Assembly (NCBI RefSeq): GCF_001591545.1
Contig: NZ_BCVC01000001.1
Location: forward strand, 1 to 64,000
Direction of reading: 5' to 3'
Length of the DNA stretch: 64,000 nucleotides
DNA from: Lederbergia lenta NBRC 16444
Lineage (GTDB): Bacteria; Bacillota; Bacilli; Bacillales; Bacillaceae_C
Made by a program: the position numbers and the translations under genes
Shown: positions 32,940 to 40,886 of the stretch, piece after piece
Layout: each line of letters opens with the position of its first letter
How positions within the stretch are numbered: position 1 is the first letter of the stretch
Notes under the pieces: generated by a model
The model's database searches: none
Told to the model about the DNA's origin: nothing
Seen by the model: only the letters and a program-made list of their open reading frames with translations

Positions 32940-33400
32940 ACCATATATCATATGAAAAGTGGTTTCAATATGCGCAAGATAAGCTAGATGAAGAAACACG
33001 TACAGAATATGAAAACCATCTATACAACTGCGATCATTGCTTAGAGATCTATTTAGCAGCAGTCGAGGCAAGTGAAACTTCAATGCCAGTGCTAACTTCT
33101 TCGACAAGCTTTACAGACTCAGTCATGAATCAAGTGAATGAAACAAAGAAAGAGAAACCTGTTATAAATAAGAGGGTTAAAAATAATCGAAGGCAAACGA
33201 TGATACATTATGCATTAGCAGCTGCAATGACATTGATTTTAATGTCGACAGGTATATTCTCACAGCTCATGAATGTGGCGAATGAGTTTGATAATCCTAA
33301 TCCGAAACACACAGAATCCTTCGTAAGTAATTTTTTAAATAACTCAATATCTATAACTGATCAGCTAGAAGAAAACTTTAAGGAGGGGAATAAAAAATGA
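32936..33400 (+). CDS. Anti-sigma factor with zinc-binding ZAS motif
   Basis: A 154-residue membrane protein. H28-x3-C32-x2-C35 (NHLYNCDHC) is the zinc-associated anti-sigma motif, and a single membrane helix lies at about 89-108. An extracytoplasmic tail of about 45 residues follows, which could sense the signal. It overlaps the sigma-factor stop by 4 bases and so is very probably its inhibitor. GGAGG at about 32920 precedes the ATG. Confidence 0.88.
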   Translation: MNHISYEKWFQYAQDKLDEETRTEYENHLYNCDHCLEIYLAAVEASETSMPVLTSSTSFTDSVMNQVNETKKEKPVINKRVKNNRRQTMIHYALAAAMTLILMSTGIFSQLMNVANEFDNPNPKHTESFVSNFLNNSISITDQLEENFKEGNKK

Positions 33401-34485
33401 ATAAAAACCCTATTATTGCTTTTCTGCTCGCATTTTTTCCGGGTGGAGGGCTAATGTATCTTGGTAAAGTTTTACGTGGGATTTTTTATACAGCTGTTGT
33501 GATCGGAATGCCAATTTTCGGGATAATTATTTTTAATATCTTTTTTTACAGCGAAGCACTTTTATTTTTCCCTATAGGCGGCGCATTGCTTCTGTATCTT
33601 GTTAACTTTATCGATACAGCAGTAACAGCATCAAAGCTTTATAACCAAACGAAGAATATCGGTGATGAAACTGTCATTGAAAAAAACCCAGAATCTGAAC
33701 GTTTTTTCACGATTATTCTTTCATTTATTCCAGGGTTAGGTCATTTTCAACTAGGTTTGACCTATCGCGGAATGACGTTACTAGCGGCGTTTAGTGGTCT
33801 AGGGATCATGATTTTGTTTGTCGCAATGATGACAGGGCGCAGCGAAATTCTTGTATTCCTTGCATCATTACCAATTGTTTGGCTATATGGATTCTTCGAT
33901 GTGATGAAACAGCTAGAAAAAAAGCAGCAGGGTGAAGTGCTTGTTGATCGCTCTATTTTTGAAGACTTTGAGAGTAGAGAAGGAGATGGGCGAAAAAGTA
34001 AAACAATTGCAACATTACTTTCGATCATACCAGGTGCAGGGCATCTTTATCTAGGATTACAAAAACGTGGCATTCAATTAATGGCTGCATTTCTGTTTTC
34101 CATTTATATCCTCGATGTGATGCGATTAGGAATTTTCTTATTCCTCGTACCAATCATTTGGTTTTTCAGCTTTTTCGATGGCCTGCAAAAAGCTGCAAAA
34201 GCGGATGATGGTGTAGTTGAAGATGAACCAATTGTATCGTACTTGATTAATCACCAAAGATGGCTAGGAATTGGCTTGATTGCACTTGGTGTGTATTATT
34301 TGGGAACTAATATTGTCATGCCTGTTTTGAACCCTTATATTCAAAATGTGTTTCATATTGATATCCAATATTGGTTTTACCAATATTTCCAAACAACTAT
34401 CTTATGTCTACTCCTAATTGGTGGCGGTATTAAATTAATGACTGGTAGAAAAGCGAAACGAGTAGAAGAAGGTGAAAAAGAATGA
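33397..34485 (+). CDS. Multipass membrane protein with three TM2-like repeats
   Basis: A 362-residue integral membrane protein. Three related segments are visible at about residues 5-35, 105-135 and 205-235, each with P-G-x-G followed by an aromatic/Leu-Gly and a later Arg-Gly (FFPGGGLMYLGKVLRG, FIPGLGHFQLGLTYRG, IIPGAGHLYLGLQKRG), resembling TM2 domains. Function unknown. It lies in the sigma/anti-sigma operon with ATGA overlaps on both sides, so it is likely co-regulated and may belong to the envelope response. Confidence 0.75.
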   Translation: MNKNPIIAFLLAFFPGGGLMYLGKVLRGIFYTAVVIGMPIFGIIIFNIFFYSEALLFFPIGGALLLYLVNFIDTAVTASKLYNQTKNIGDETVIEKNPESERFFTIILSFIPGLGHFQLGLTYRGMTLLAAFSGLGIMILFVAMMTGRSEILVFLASLPIVWLYGFFDVMKQLEKKQQGEVLVDRSIFEDFESREGDGRKSKTIATLLSIIPGAGHLYLGLQKRGIQLMAAFLFSIYILDVMRLGIFLFLVPIIWFFSFFDGLQKAAKADDGVVEDEPIVSYLINHQRWLGIGLIALGVYYLGTNIVMPVLNPYIQNVFHIDIQYWFYQYFQTTILCLLLIGGGIKLMTGRKAKRVEEGEKE

Positions 34486-35405
34486 GGACATGGCGTGTAG
34501 GTTCATTTTCCATGGGGGCAGCACTTGTGCTCCTTGGTGTATTTCTGCTATTATCCCAATTTCTAAAATGGGATCCAGCGATAGCAATGATTTCGTGGTG
34601 GCCATTGCTCTTTATTATTCTTGGTGTGGAGATACTTCTCTATTTAGGATTTTCAAAAAGTGAAAAACAGCAAATAAAATATGATTTTATAAGCATCATT
34701 TTTATTAGTATTATCGGTACTTTTGGACTTGGTATGGCAGTTGTCAATGCGACGGGATTGCTAGAGGTATCAAAGCAATTCGTGATCGCAGAAGAACGTA
34801 CATTGGATTTGCCAAAGTTTGAAGAAGAATTAACAAATGAAATTAAAAGAGTGTATATTGAGACAGGACCATACTCATTAAATGTAGAAGGATCCCAAGG
34901 GGAAAAAGCAGTGATGTTCGGAACATACCGAGGGGATATGAAAAAAGGTGATCATTCGATAAAAAGTATTTCTGATTATGCCCTTATTGAAAAACAAGGT
35001 GATACTTTATACATTAAATTGAAAAGAGCGCCTATGAGTCGTTTTATGAACTATAATGATGAACTTAATGCGACAATCCTGATTCCTTCTAATGTGGAGT
35101 TAGAATTAATAGGAGAACATAATAACTTAAATTTGAAGCCTCGTGATTTGCAAAGTAATTGGTCGATTGCAAGTGTAGGCAATGTTAACATGGATATAGC
35201 TGAAAATGCGAATATGAAGATCCAAGCGGTGAATGTGCAGGAAGCAGGTGAAGCTGACTGGCAAGAAGTCCAGGGGGGCAAATCAAATAATCAGGACGAA
35301 GATAATGAATACGAAGAAAGTATTCCTTTAACAGGGACCCTTACTTATGGGTCTGGTAAATACACGATAAAAGTGAAAGACAGCTATACAGTTGAAATAA
35401 ATTAG
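34482..35405 (+). CDS. Membrane protein with LiaF-like N-terminus
   Basis: A 307-residue protein. Three or four membrane helices at the N-terminus (about 8-28, 33-52 and 70-95; DUF5668/LiaF-like layout) are followed by an extracytoplasmic domain of beta character ending in TYGSGKYTIKVKDSYTVEI. An acidic, low-complexity stretch (NNQDEDNEYEESI) lies near residue 270. Last of the four-gene sigma operon. LiaF-type proteins damp envelope-stress signalling, so a regulatory or protective envelope role is plausible, but not shown. Confidence 0.72.
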   Translation: MRTWRVGSFSMGAALVLLGVFLLLSQFLKWDPAIAMISWWPLLFIILGVEILLYLGFSKSEKQQIKYDFISIIFISIIGTFGLGMAVVNATGLLEVSKQFVIAEERTLDLPKFEEELTNEIKRVYIETGPYSLNVEGSQGEKAVMFGTYRGDMKKGDHSIKSISDYALIEKQGDTLYIKLKRAPMSRFMNYNDELNATILIPSNVELELIGEHNNLNLKPRDLQSNWSIASVGNVNMDIAENANMKIQAVNVQEAGEADWQEVQGGKSNNQDEDNEYEESIPLTGTLTYGSGKYTIKVKDSYTVEIN

Positions 35406-35414
35406 TATAATCTT

Positions 35415-35447
35415 ACGAGTGGTATAACAAGACTACTCGTTTTTTTG
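35415..35447 (+). terminator. Terminator of the sigma-factor operon
   Basis: ACGAGT (35415-35420) pairs with ACTCGT (35435-35440), followed by seven T residues. Confidence 0.8.
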
Positions 35448-35536
35448 TCGAATTGGATTTTATCACTTGAAAAAGGTATAATAAGACGGATAGAAATAGG
35501 AATCATATTACTGTTTTAATGGACAGGGTGATAAGT

Positions 35537-36451
35537 ATGAAAAGAGCACGTATTATATATAATCCGACGTCTGGTCGCGAAATGTTCAAACGAAATCTAG
35601 CAGATGTGTTACAGAAACTGGAGGCTGCTGGCTACGAAACCTCTTGCCATGCAACAAGAGCTGAAGGGGATGCCATAGAGGCTGCTAAAATAGCTATAGA
35701 GCGGAAATATGATATTGTCATCGCAGCTGGTGGTGATGGGACAATTAATGAAGTTGTTAATGGTCTCGCTGAACAGGATTACCGTCCTAAGTTAGGCATC
35801 ATTCCTACAGGAACGACGAATGACTTTGCGAGAGCATTACACATACCACGTGATATAGATGATGCAGTAAATATCATTATTAAGGGAGACACAATCCCAG
35901 TCGATATCGGACGAATGAATGATAGCTATTTCATAAATATTGCTGGCGGCGGCAGGCTTACAGAGTTGACGTATGAAGTACCAAGCAGGTTAAAGACAGT
36001 GCTTGGCCAATTAGCATACTATTTAAAAGGCATTGAAATGCTACCTTCCATCCACCCAGCTGAAGTCAGCATTGAGTATGATGGAAAATTATTTGAGGGC
36101 GAAATCATGTTGTTTTTGATTGGTCTAACCAACTCCATTGGCGGCTTTGAAAAATTAGCACCTGACTCCTCCATAAATGATGGCTTATTTACATTAATGA
36201 TACTGAAGAAAACAAATATTGCGGAGTTTATCCGTATTGCTTCACTTGCTCTTAGAGGAGAGCATATAAATGACCCCAATTTGATTTATGTAAAAGCGAA
36301 TCATATAAAAGTAAGGTCTAAAGAAAAAATGCAGCTAAATATTGATGGGGAATACGGTGGGCTTTTACCTGCAGAGTTCTCTAATCTTTACAGACATTTT
36401 GATGTATTTGTACCAATTGATAAAATTAGAGCAGAAGATAAAGTCGAATAA
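35537..36451 (+). CDS. dgkB: Diacylglycerol kinase DgkB
   Basis: Soluble lipid kinase (304 residues) that recycles diacylglycerol to phosphatidic acid, as established for B. subtilis DgkB (YerQ). N-terminal RARIIYNPTSGRE and the nucleotide-binding AAGGDGTINEVVNGL near residue 62 define the DAGK catalytic family; GTTNDFARAL near residue 93 is also typical. GGACAGGGTG at 35521-35530 sets the ATG at 35537. In B. subtilis it lies between gatB and yefA; here accessory DNA separates it from both. A terminator follows. Confidence 0.94.
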   Translation: MKRARIIYNPTSGREMFKRNLADVLQKLEAAGYETSCHATRAEGDAIEAAKIAIERKYDIVIAAGGDGTINEVVNGLAEQDYRPKLGIIPTGTTNDFARALHIPRDIDDAVNIIIKGDTIPVDIGRMNDSYFINIAGGGRLTELTYEVPSRLKTVLGQLAYYLKGIEMLPSIHPAEVSIEYDGKLFEGEIMLFLIGLTNSIGGFEKLAPDSSINDGLFTLMILKKTNIAEFIRIASLALRGEHINDPNLIYVKANHIKVRSKEKMQLNIDGEYGGLLPAEFSNLYRHFDVFVPIDKIRAEDKVE

Positions 36452-36457
36452 AAATGT

Positions 36458-36493
36458 AAAAAAGCAGCTGAGGTGTTCAGCTGCTTTTTTATT
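36458..36493. terminator. Terminator between dgkB and the drug exporter
   Basis: AAAAAAGCAGCTGA (36458-36471) pairs with TCAGCTGCTTTTTT (36477-36490). It has A and T runs on both sides, so it could work in both directions for these convergent genes. Confidence 0.88.
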
Positions 36494-36601
36494 TAGGAAC
36501 TTTTATGCAATGATTGTCGTTATTGAGCCGGCATACCCTAATTCAAGAGGGATCAGCGCAATTAAAAAGATGTACTCTTTAGTTATCGGATTCAGAATAA
36601 T

Positions 36602-37828
36602 CTATGCTTGTTCTGCCTGCTTCGTCTTCTTTGTTAATTTAAAGAAGGCGATAGCACCAATAAGAGAAGTTGTAAATAAAATTGCTCCCATCGGTATTGC
36701 TGTTGTTTCATTAATACCAACGAGAGGAGAGACCATGGAGCCTAGCAATAACGGGAGCGTACCCAACAGAGCACTTGCACTTCCAGCTCGATATCCTTGG
36801 TTTTCCATAGCTAGTGTAAAAGAGCTTGTTAAAATCATTCCCATAGACGTCATGTAAACAAAAATGGGAATGACAAGAGTTGCTAGTGGTCCTTGAATAA
36901 TCGTCATGAGAAGAAGAATGGAAGTCGCGCTTAATGCTATAATGACTGCAACTCGAAGTAAGCTTCTCTCATGAATGACACCCCCTAAGCGCCCGATGAT
37001 AAAGCTTCCGGAAATAATGGCTAGTCCATTAATGCCGAATAGAATACTAAAAACTTGAGGTGACACATTATAGATACCTTGGTATACGAAAGGAGTTCCC
37101 GATACATAAGCAAAACTCCCCCCATGAATAAATCCAACGGTTAATGCGTAACCAATAAAAGAGCGGTCTTTCAATAAACTACCTATTGTACGTATCGAAT
37201 GCCCGATTGAGCTTGGCATTCGATTCTCGGGCGGCAATGTTTCCTTTAATCGCATAGCAACAATTAAAACGATTAACAGTCCAAGAATACTTAAAAAGTA
37301 GAAAATTGAATTCCAACTTGCAAATGGTAAGAGCAAAATAGCTCCACCAGCCATTGGTGCAATCATTGGAGCAAATGCATTTATTACCATTAAAAGTGCG
37401 AAAAACTTCGTCAGCTCCCTCCCGCTAAACACATCACTTACAACAGCACGAGAAAGGACAATACCTGCTGAGGCAGTGAACCCTTGTAAAAATCGAGCTA
37501 TTACCAATATGGTTATATTCGGCGCAAGTGCACAGAGAAGGGATGATAATGCGAATAAGAAGATGGAGATTAATAAAGGCTTTCTTCTACCTTGAGCATC
37601 GCTGATTGGTCCAATAATCACTTGACCAATTGCAAGCCCGATCAAACAAGTTGTTAAACTAAGCTGTACAAGCGAGGCACGAGCACTTAAATCATCAGCA
37701 ATATCAGGGAAACTTGGTAAATACATATCAATATTGAGTGGCCCTAAGATAGCAAGCATGCCGAGAAGAAATGCTAAGCCTAAACGCTCTTTTCCTGTTG
37801 GATTATGAAGCATAAATATATCAAACAC
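36602..37828 (-). CDS. Bcr/CflA family drug efflux MFS transporter
   Basis: A 408-residue proton-coupled exporter with twelve predicted membrane helices. Near the N-terminus LLGMLAILGPLNIDMYLPSFPDIADDL and the motif GPISDAQGRRKPLL (about residues 74-87, loop 2-3) fit the Bcr/CflA subfamily; RFLQGFTASAGIVLSRAVVSD near residue 113 is the motif C region. Likely substrates are bicyclomycin-type drugs or metabolites such as cysteine. It is convergent with dgkB. The minus-strand start is preceded by an AAGG-type site. Confidence 0.9.
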   Translation of the reverse strand: MFDIFMLHNPTGKERLGLAFLLGMLAILGPLNIDMYLPSFPDIADDLSARASLVQLSLTTCLIGLAIGQVIIGPISDAQGRRKPLLISIFLFALSSLLCALAPNITILVIARFLQGFTASAGIVLSRAVVSDVFSGRELTKFFALLMVINAFAPMIAPMAGGAILLLPFASWNSIFYFLSILGLLIVLIVAMRLKETLPPENRMPSSIGHSIRTIGSLLKDRSFIGYALTVGFIHGGSFAYVSGTPFVYQGIYNVSPQVFSILFGINGLAIISGSFIIGRLGGVIHERSLLRVAVIIALSATSILLLMTIIQGPLATLVIPIFVYMTSMGMILTSSFTLAMENQGYRAGSASALLGTLPLLLGSMVSPLVGINETTAIPMGAILFTTSLIGAIAFFKLTKKTKQAEQA

Positions 37829-37959
37829 CTTTCTTACTTAACTCTATTACTTTTAGCATAATTATTATCACTCTACAATAGACAGGACCAGTCTAATGAT
37901 GGTATCCCCCGCTATTATCTTTCAGTTAAAACTTTAATAACAGCCCTACCTGCCAGTAG

Positions 37960-38036
37960 CAAGACACAGGGGAGCGAATGGATGTTAACTTATCATCTTC
38001 TAGGGAGAAGCCCTAAAGTCTCCTAGTCGATAGACA
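37960..38036. repeat. Decayed half copy of the foldback repeat
   Basis: The stretch from GCGAATGGATGTTAACTTATC to AAGTCTCCTAGTCGATAGACA follows the 3' half of unit 2 at 11061-11118 closely, including AGGGAGAAGCCCT in the middle. The 5' half is not recognisable. It is a solitary, degenerate member of the same family. Confidence 0.6.
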
Positions 38037-38113
38037 ATGATAACTCTGTTCCTTATATGAAGAGGGCTTTTTCAGTGCCTTCAGTATAGATGATGACTTT
38101 TTTAACATGAACA

Positions 38114-38608
38114 TCATAATAATTTATATAAGTAAAGCTCATTTACAGGTTCATTATTAATCATGAGTGAATGCACCTTTTCTCCTTCAATCTCGAATCC
38201 TAACTTTTCGTATAGTCTAGCTGCCCTTTTATTATGCTTCAGGACTGTCATTCCGAGTCTGGTTATTCCGTTTTCTTTTGACCAGTGGAATGCTTCTTCG
38301 AAAAGTTTGGCCCCGATTCCATTACCTCGAAATTCTTCTATGATTCCCATTACGATATAAGCCGAATGGCGAGTGCGGATGCTATTTCCACCAAGAATAA
38401 GCAAGTACCCAATAAGCCGGTTATCTTTCTCAGCGATAATAATAGTAGAGTTTCTTTGAAGAAGTATTGTTTCTATGCGTTTTTCTTCTTGGTCTTGGCT
38501 CGTTTTGCGTTCCCCAGGTTCATATAACATCATGTTTGAGGCATCTACGCTAATAAGTAAATTGGTAAACTGCTCTGCATCCTCAAGACGGATATGTCTA
38601 ATATTCAT
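38114..38608 (-). CDS. GNAT family N-acetyltransferase
   Basis: A 164-residue acetyl-CoA-dependent acetyltransferase. The acetyl-CoA-binding motif A reads IVMGIIEEFRGNGIGAKLFEEA near residues 85-106 (R/Q-x-x-G-x-G/A form), followed by GMTVLKHNKRAARLYEKLGFEIEG, the usual N-x-x-A-x-x-L-Y motif B. The substrate is unknown. It overlaps the upstream small membrane protein gene by 4 bases on the minus strand, so the two are likely one operon. Confidence 0.88.
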   Translation of the reverse strand: MNIRHIRLEDAEQFTNLLISVDASNMMLYEPGERKTSQDQEEKRIETILLQRNSTIIIAEKDNRLIGYLLILGGNSIRTRHSAYIVMGIIEEFRGNGIGAKLFEEAFHWSKENGITRLGMTVLKHNKRAARLYEKLGFEIEGEKVHSLMINNEPVNELYLYKLL

Positions 38609-38907
38609 TCATTTTCTCTCCTTGAATATTCATTGATAAAACTTATAGCAAACGTAACTGCTGAAGAGAAGAGTAATCCTGTTGATAGGATCATCCAAAT
38701 AATTGTCACATCGATATTATCGGAAAATCTTTTAGCTCCTAGTACGAAGCTAATGGAGAAAATAAGACCAAGTGTACATAAAAAAGCTGCTGCACGGTAT
38801 TTTTTTGAGCGTACTTCATTTAAATTTTTTCTAGTATAAGAAATGCCCCATACTAGTAAAGCAATAACCACAATAAAAGATAAAAGAATAAATCCTATCC
38901 CTACCAT
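38605..38907 (-). CDS. Small membrane protein with three helices
   Basis: A 100-residue protein with hydrophobic segments at about residues 2-24, 40-58 and 70-92 and a basic loop (RKNLNEVRSKKYR). No family is recognised. The start at 38907 is chosen because GGAGG lies about 12 bases before it and a TTG at 38925 would place that site inside the gene. It is coupled to the GNAT gene. Confidence 0.7.
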   Translation of the reverse strand: MVGIGFILLSFIVVIALLVWGISYTRKNLNEVRSKKYRAAAFLCTLGLIFSISFVLGAKRFSDNIDVTIIWMILSTGLLFSSAVTFAISFINEYSRRENE

Positions 38908-39053
38908 ATATTCATATACCTCCAAATTTTACTTCCCTTATTTTAACACAACTATTTTGAAATCTTGTTAAAGAGCTGTGAAGAGTCTTGATATATATCG
39001 GTTGTAAGCATAGACTTAAAGAAACATAGTATAGAAAAGGGTGTCTTGCGTCA

Positions 39054-39347
39054 TTGGTAAAAAAAGTAACTATTAGCATCGTGTTCATGTTAAGTATATT
39101 ATTGCAAGCATGTTCGAGCACGAAGAATGATGAGCCTGATGAAGTGCAAGGATTCCACGCAGAAGCGGAACTTGGAGATATTCGAGAAGAAACGAATGGA
39201 GTAAGTAGTAAACCAAGTTTTCTACACGATAAGCCGGAAGAACCGCAACTTCCCTATTTGGAAGTTGCGAAAAATCAAGCAGTATTAGAAAATAGCTCTA
39301 TCGTTTGGACGACCATGGAAGGAAATGTAATGTTTGCTTGGAAATAG
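39054..39347 (+). CDS. Small lipoprotein, unknown function
   Basis: A 97-residue secreted protein. Signal peptide with lipobox LLQAC (Cys near residue 20), then an acidic, proline-containing mature region with no recognised domain. It starts with TTG after AAAGGGTG. The C-terminus ends TTMEGNVMFAWK. It lies ahead of the iron-regulated binding protein but is not obviously in the same transcript, because the Fur-controlled promoter lies between them. Confidence 0.65.
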   Translation: MVKKVTISIVFMLSILLQACSSTKNDEPDEVQGFHAEAELGDIREETNGVSSKPSFLHDKPEEPQLPYLEVAKNQAVLENSSIVWTTMEGNVMFAWK

Positions 39348-39385
39348 CTGTAAAAGCAATAGTAGATTATAAAGGAGAAAAAATC

Positions 39386-39463
39386 ATGAAAGAGATTCGC
39401 GATGAAATGGATCAAACTTATGAAGTAGGATATGCAAAAACTACAGAAACAAATGAAATTTAA
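39386..39463 (+). CDS. Possible 25-residue peptide
   Basis: ATG at 39386 follows AAAGGAG at a 9-base spacing, and the frame encodes 25 hydrophilic, acidic residues (MKEIRDEMDQTYEVGYAKTT...) before a TAA. It lies 38 bases after the small lipoprotein gene and just before the Fur-controlled promoter. Only the ribosome site supports it; there is no known family. Confidence 0.4.
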   Translation: MKEIRDEMDQTYEVGYAKTTETNEI

Positions 39464-39516
39464 TCGTTAAAGGGTAAATGGAGATTAGCTATTTATATAA
39501 TTTTTTGAAAAAACAG

Positions 39517-39544
39517 TTGAAAAAAATCTTAAATATGGTATATT
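39517..39544 (+). promoter_or_regulatory. Promoter of the siderophore-binding protein gene
   Basis: TTGAAA (39517-39522) and TATATT (39539-39544) are 16 bp apart, and a Fur box begins 6 bp downstream. Confidence 0.65.
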
Positions 39545-39550
39545 ACTCAT

Positions 39551-39565
39551 TGAGAACGAATATCA
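39551..39565 (+). promoter_or_regulatory. Fur box 1
   Basis: TGAGAACGAATATCA matches the 7-1-7 Fur consensus TGATAATNATTATCA at 11 of 14 specified positions. It overlaps the expected transcription start, a repressing position. Confidence 0.65.
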
Positions 39566-39634
39566 TTATCGAGAAAGAAGTCCAAACTGGAGGTTCAATT
39601 AAATATAGAGAAGTTTTATTTTTTTTGCGGGTCG

Positions 39635-39654
39635 TTGATAATGATTATCATTAA
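39635..39654 (+). promoter_or_regulatory. Fur box 2 (perfect)
   Basis: TGATAATGATTATCA at 39636-39650 matches the 7-1-7 consensus exactly, and the overlapping TAATGATTATCATTA at 39639-39653 forms a second perfect 7-1-7 register. Together they give a classical Fur box, located in the leader about 20 bp before the ribosome site. Confidence 0.9.
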
Positions 39655-39685
39655 TAGTATACATAAAAATAAAGAGGTGGATAAA

Positions 39686-40654
39686 GTGAAAAAGTTTTTA
39701 GCGCTAGTTGGAATTGTAATTGCAATGATGGTTATAGCTGCTTGTGGAGCAGACAAAACGGAAGACACAGAAAATAAAGGAGCAAAAGAAGAGCCACAGG
39801 CGGAAACGAAAACATTAACAATTAAACATGAATTAGGTGAAACCGAAGTAGATCAAAATCCTGAAAAGGTGGTTGTTTTTGACTTTGGATCACTAGATAC
39901 ATTAGATAAACTAGGAATTGAAGTAGCTGCTATACCTCAAAATAATGTGCCTAAATATCTTGAGAAATATGAAGATGAGAAGTATGCGAATGTTGGTAGT
40001 TTGAAAGAACCAGACTTTGAAAAAATTAATGAAATCAAACCAGACTTAATCATTATATCTGGTAGACAGTCTGATATGTATAAAGAGTTTACAGAAATTG
40101 CGCCTACGATTTTTCTAGGTGTTGATACAGAAAGATACATGGAATCATTTGAAGAAAATGTGAAAACAATTGGCGAGATTTTCAATAAAGATAAAGAAGC
40201 AGAAGAGCAATTAACAGCTATTAACAAGGATATAGAGAAATTGCATGGTGAAGCATCTGGTCTAGATGAAAAAGCATTAATCGTGTTAGCTAATGAAGGA
40301 AAAGTTAGTGCATATGGTCCAAGCTCTAGATTTGGAATTATCCACGATGTTTTCGGATTTGCACCAGCTGATCCAGGAATAGAAGTATCTACGCATGGTC
40401 AAAGTGTTTCTTTCGAATACATCTTAGAACAAGATCCAGATTTCTTATTTGTTATTGATCGTGGTGCTGTAGTAGCATCAGGGGATGGTCAATCTGCTGC
40501 GAAAGATGTTATTGAAAATGATTTAGTAAAAGGTACGAAAGCATATAAAAATGGCAAAATCGTATATTTAGATCCTGATTTCTGGTATCTATCTGGTGGG
40601 GGTCTTGAATCTGTATCAGAAATGGTAAAAGAAGTAGAAGGAAGCTTGAAATAA
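39686..40654 (+). CDS. Siderophore ABC transporter substrate-binding lipoprotein
   Basis: A 322-residue binding protein of the FepB/FeuA/YclQ type. Signal peptide with lipobox IAAC (Cys near residue 17), an acidic linker, then the two-lobed domain with VVVFDFGSLDTLDKLG near 65-80 and PDLIIISGRQSDMYKE near 117. It looks closest to YclQ, the petrobactin-binding protein of B. subtilis. GTG 39686 follows AGAGGTGG at 39673-39680. Two Fur boxes upstream show iron repression. No permease or ATPase gene lies next to it; it must use a transporter encoded elsewhere. A palindromic terminator follows. Confidence 0.9.
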   Translation: MKKFLALVGIVIAMMVIAACGADKTEDTENKGAKEEPQAETKTLTIKHELGETEVDQNPEKVVVFDFGSLDTLDKLGIEVAAIPQNNVPKYLEKYEDEKYANVGSLKEPDFEKINEIKPDLIIISGRQSDMYKEFTEIAPTIFLGVDTERYMESFEENVKTIGEIFNKDKEAEEQLTAINKDIEKLHGEASGLDEKALIVLANEGKVSAYGPSSRFGIIHDVFGFAPADPGIEVSTHGQSVSFEYILEQDPDFLFVIDRGAVVASGDGQSAAKDVIENDLVKGTKAYKNGKIVYLDPDFWYLSGGGLESVSEMVKEVEGSLK

Positions 40655-40659
40655 ACAGT

Positions 40660-40695
40660 AAAAGAGGATGAACCGATATCGGTTCATCCTCTTTT
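40660..40695. terminator. Perfect 36-nt palindromic terminator
   Basis: AAAAGAGGATGAACCGAT (40660-40677) and ATCGGTTCATCCTCTTTT (40678-40695) are exact reverse complements, with A and T runs at the outer ends. It can terminate both the binding-protein gene and the minus-strand small gene that follows. Confidence 0.92.
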
Positions 40696-40696
40696 C

Positions 40697-40825
40697 TTAC
40701 TTCCTCAAATTCTCTTTATCTTTCAATCGGTTTTGTTCATCCGGAACTCTTTCTTGTTCTTTGAATTTTTGTTCTTGCTTTTGTTCATCTTGCAGTCTTC
40801 TTTCCTCTTCATTTGGTTTCGCCAT
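40697..40825 (-). CDS. Small highly charged protein (42 aa)
   Basis: On the minus strand AGGAGGT (40832-40838) precedes ATG at 40825 with a 6-base gap, and 42 codons follow, beginning MAKPNEEERRLQDEQKQEQK. Nearly all residues are charged or Gln/Asn, predicted helical. No family is recognised. A second ATG at 40831 is too close to the ribosome site. A terminator lies 1 base beyond its stop. The strong initiation site makes this a credible overlooked gene. Confidence 0.65.
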   Translation of the reverse strand: MAKPNEEERRLQDEQKQEQKFKEQERVPDEQNRLKDKENLRK

Positions 40826-40886
40826 GCTCATACCTCCTAGAAAAGACTTATTCATCTTTTCCCTTTTTCGATTATTAAGAAACTCC

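Noticed and set aside
36342-36857. Plus-strand frame of 171 codons
   Set aside because: It is antisense to the drug exporter and overlaps the end of dgkB and its terminator.
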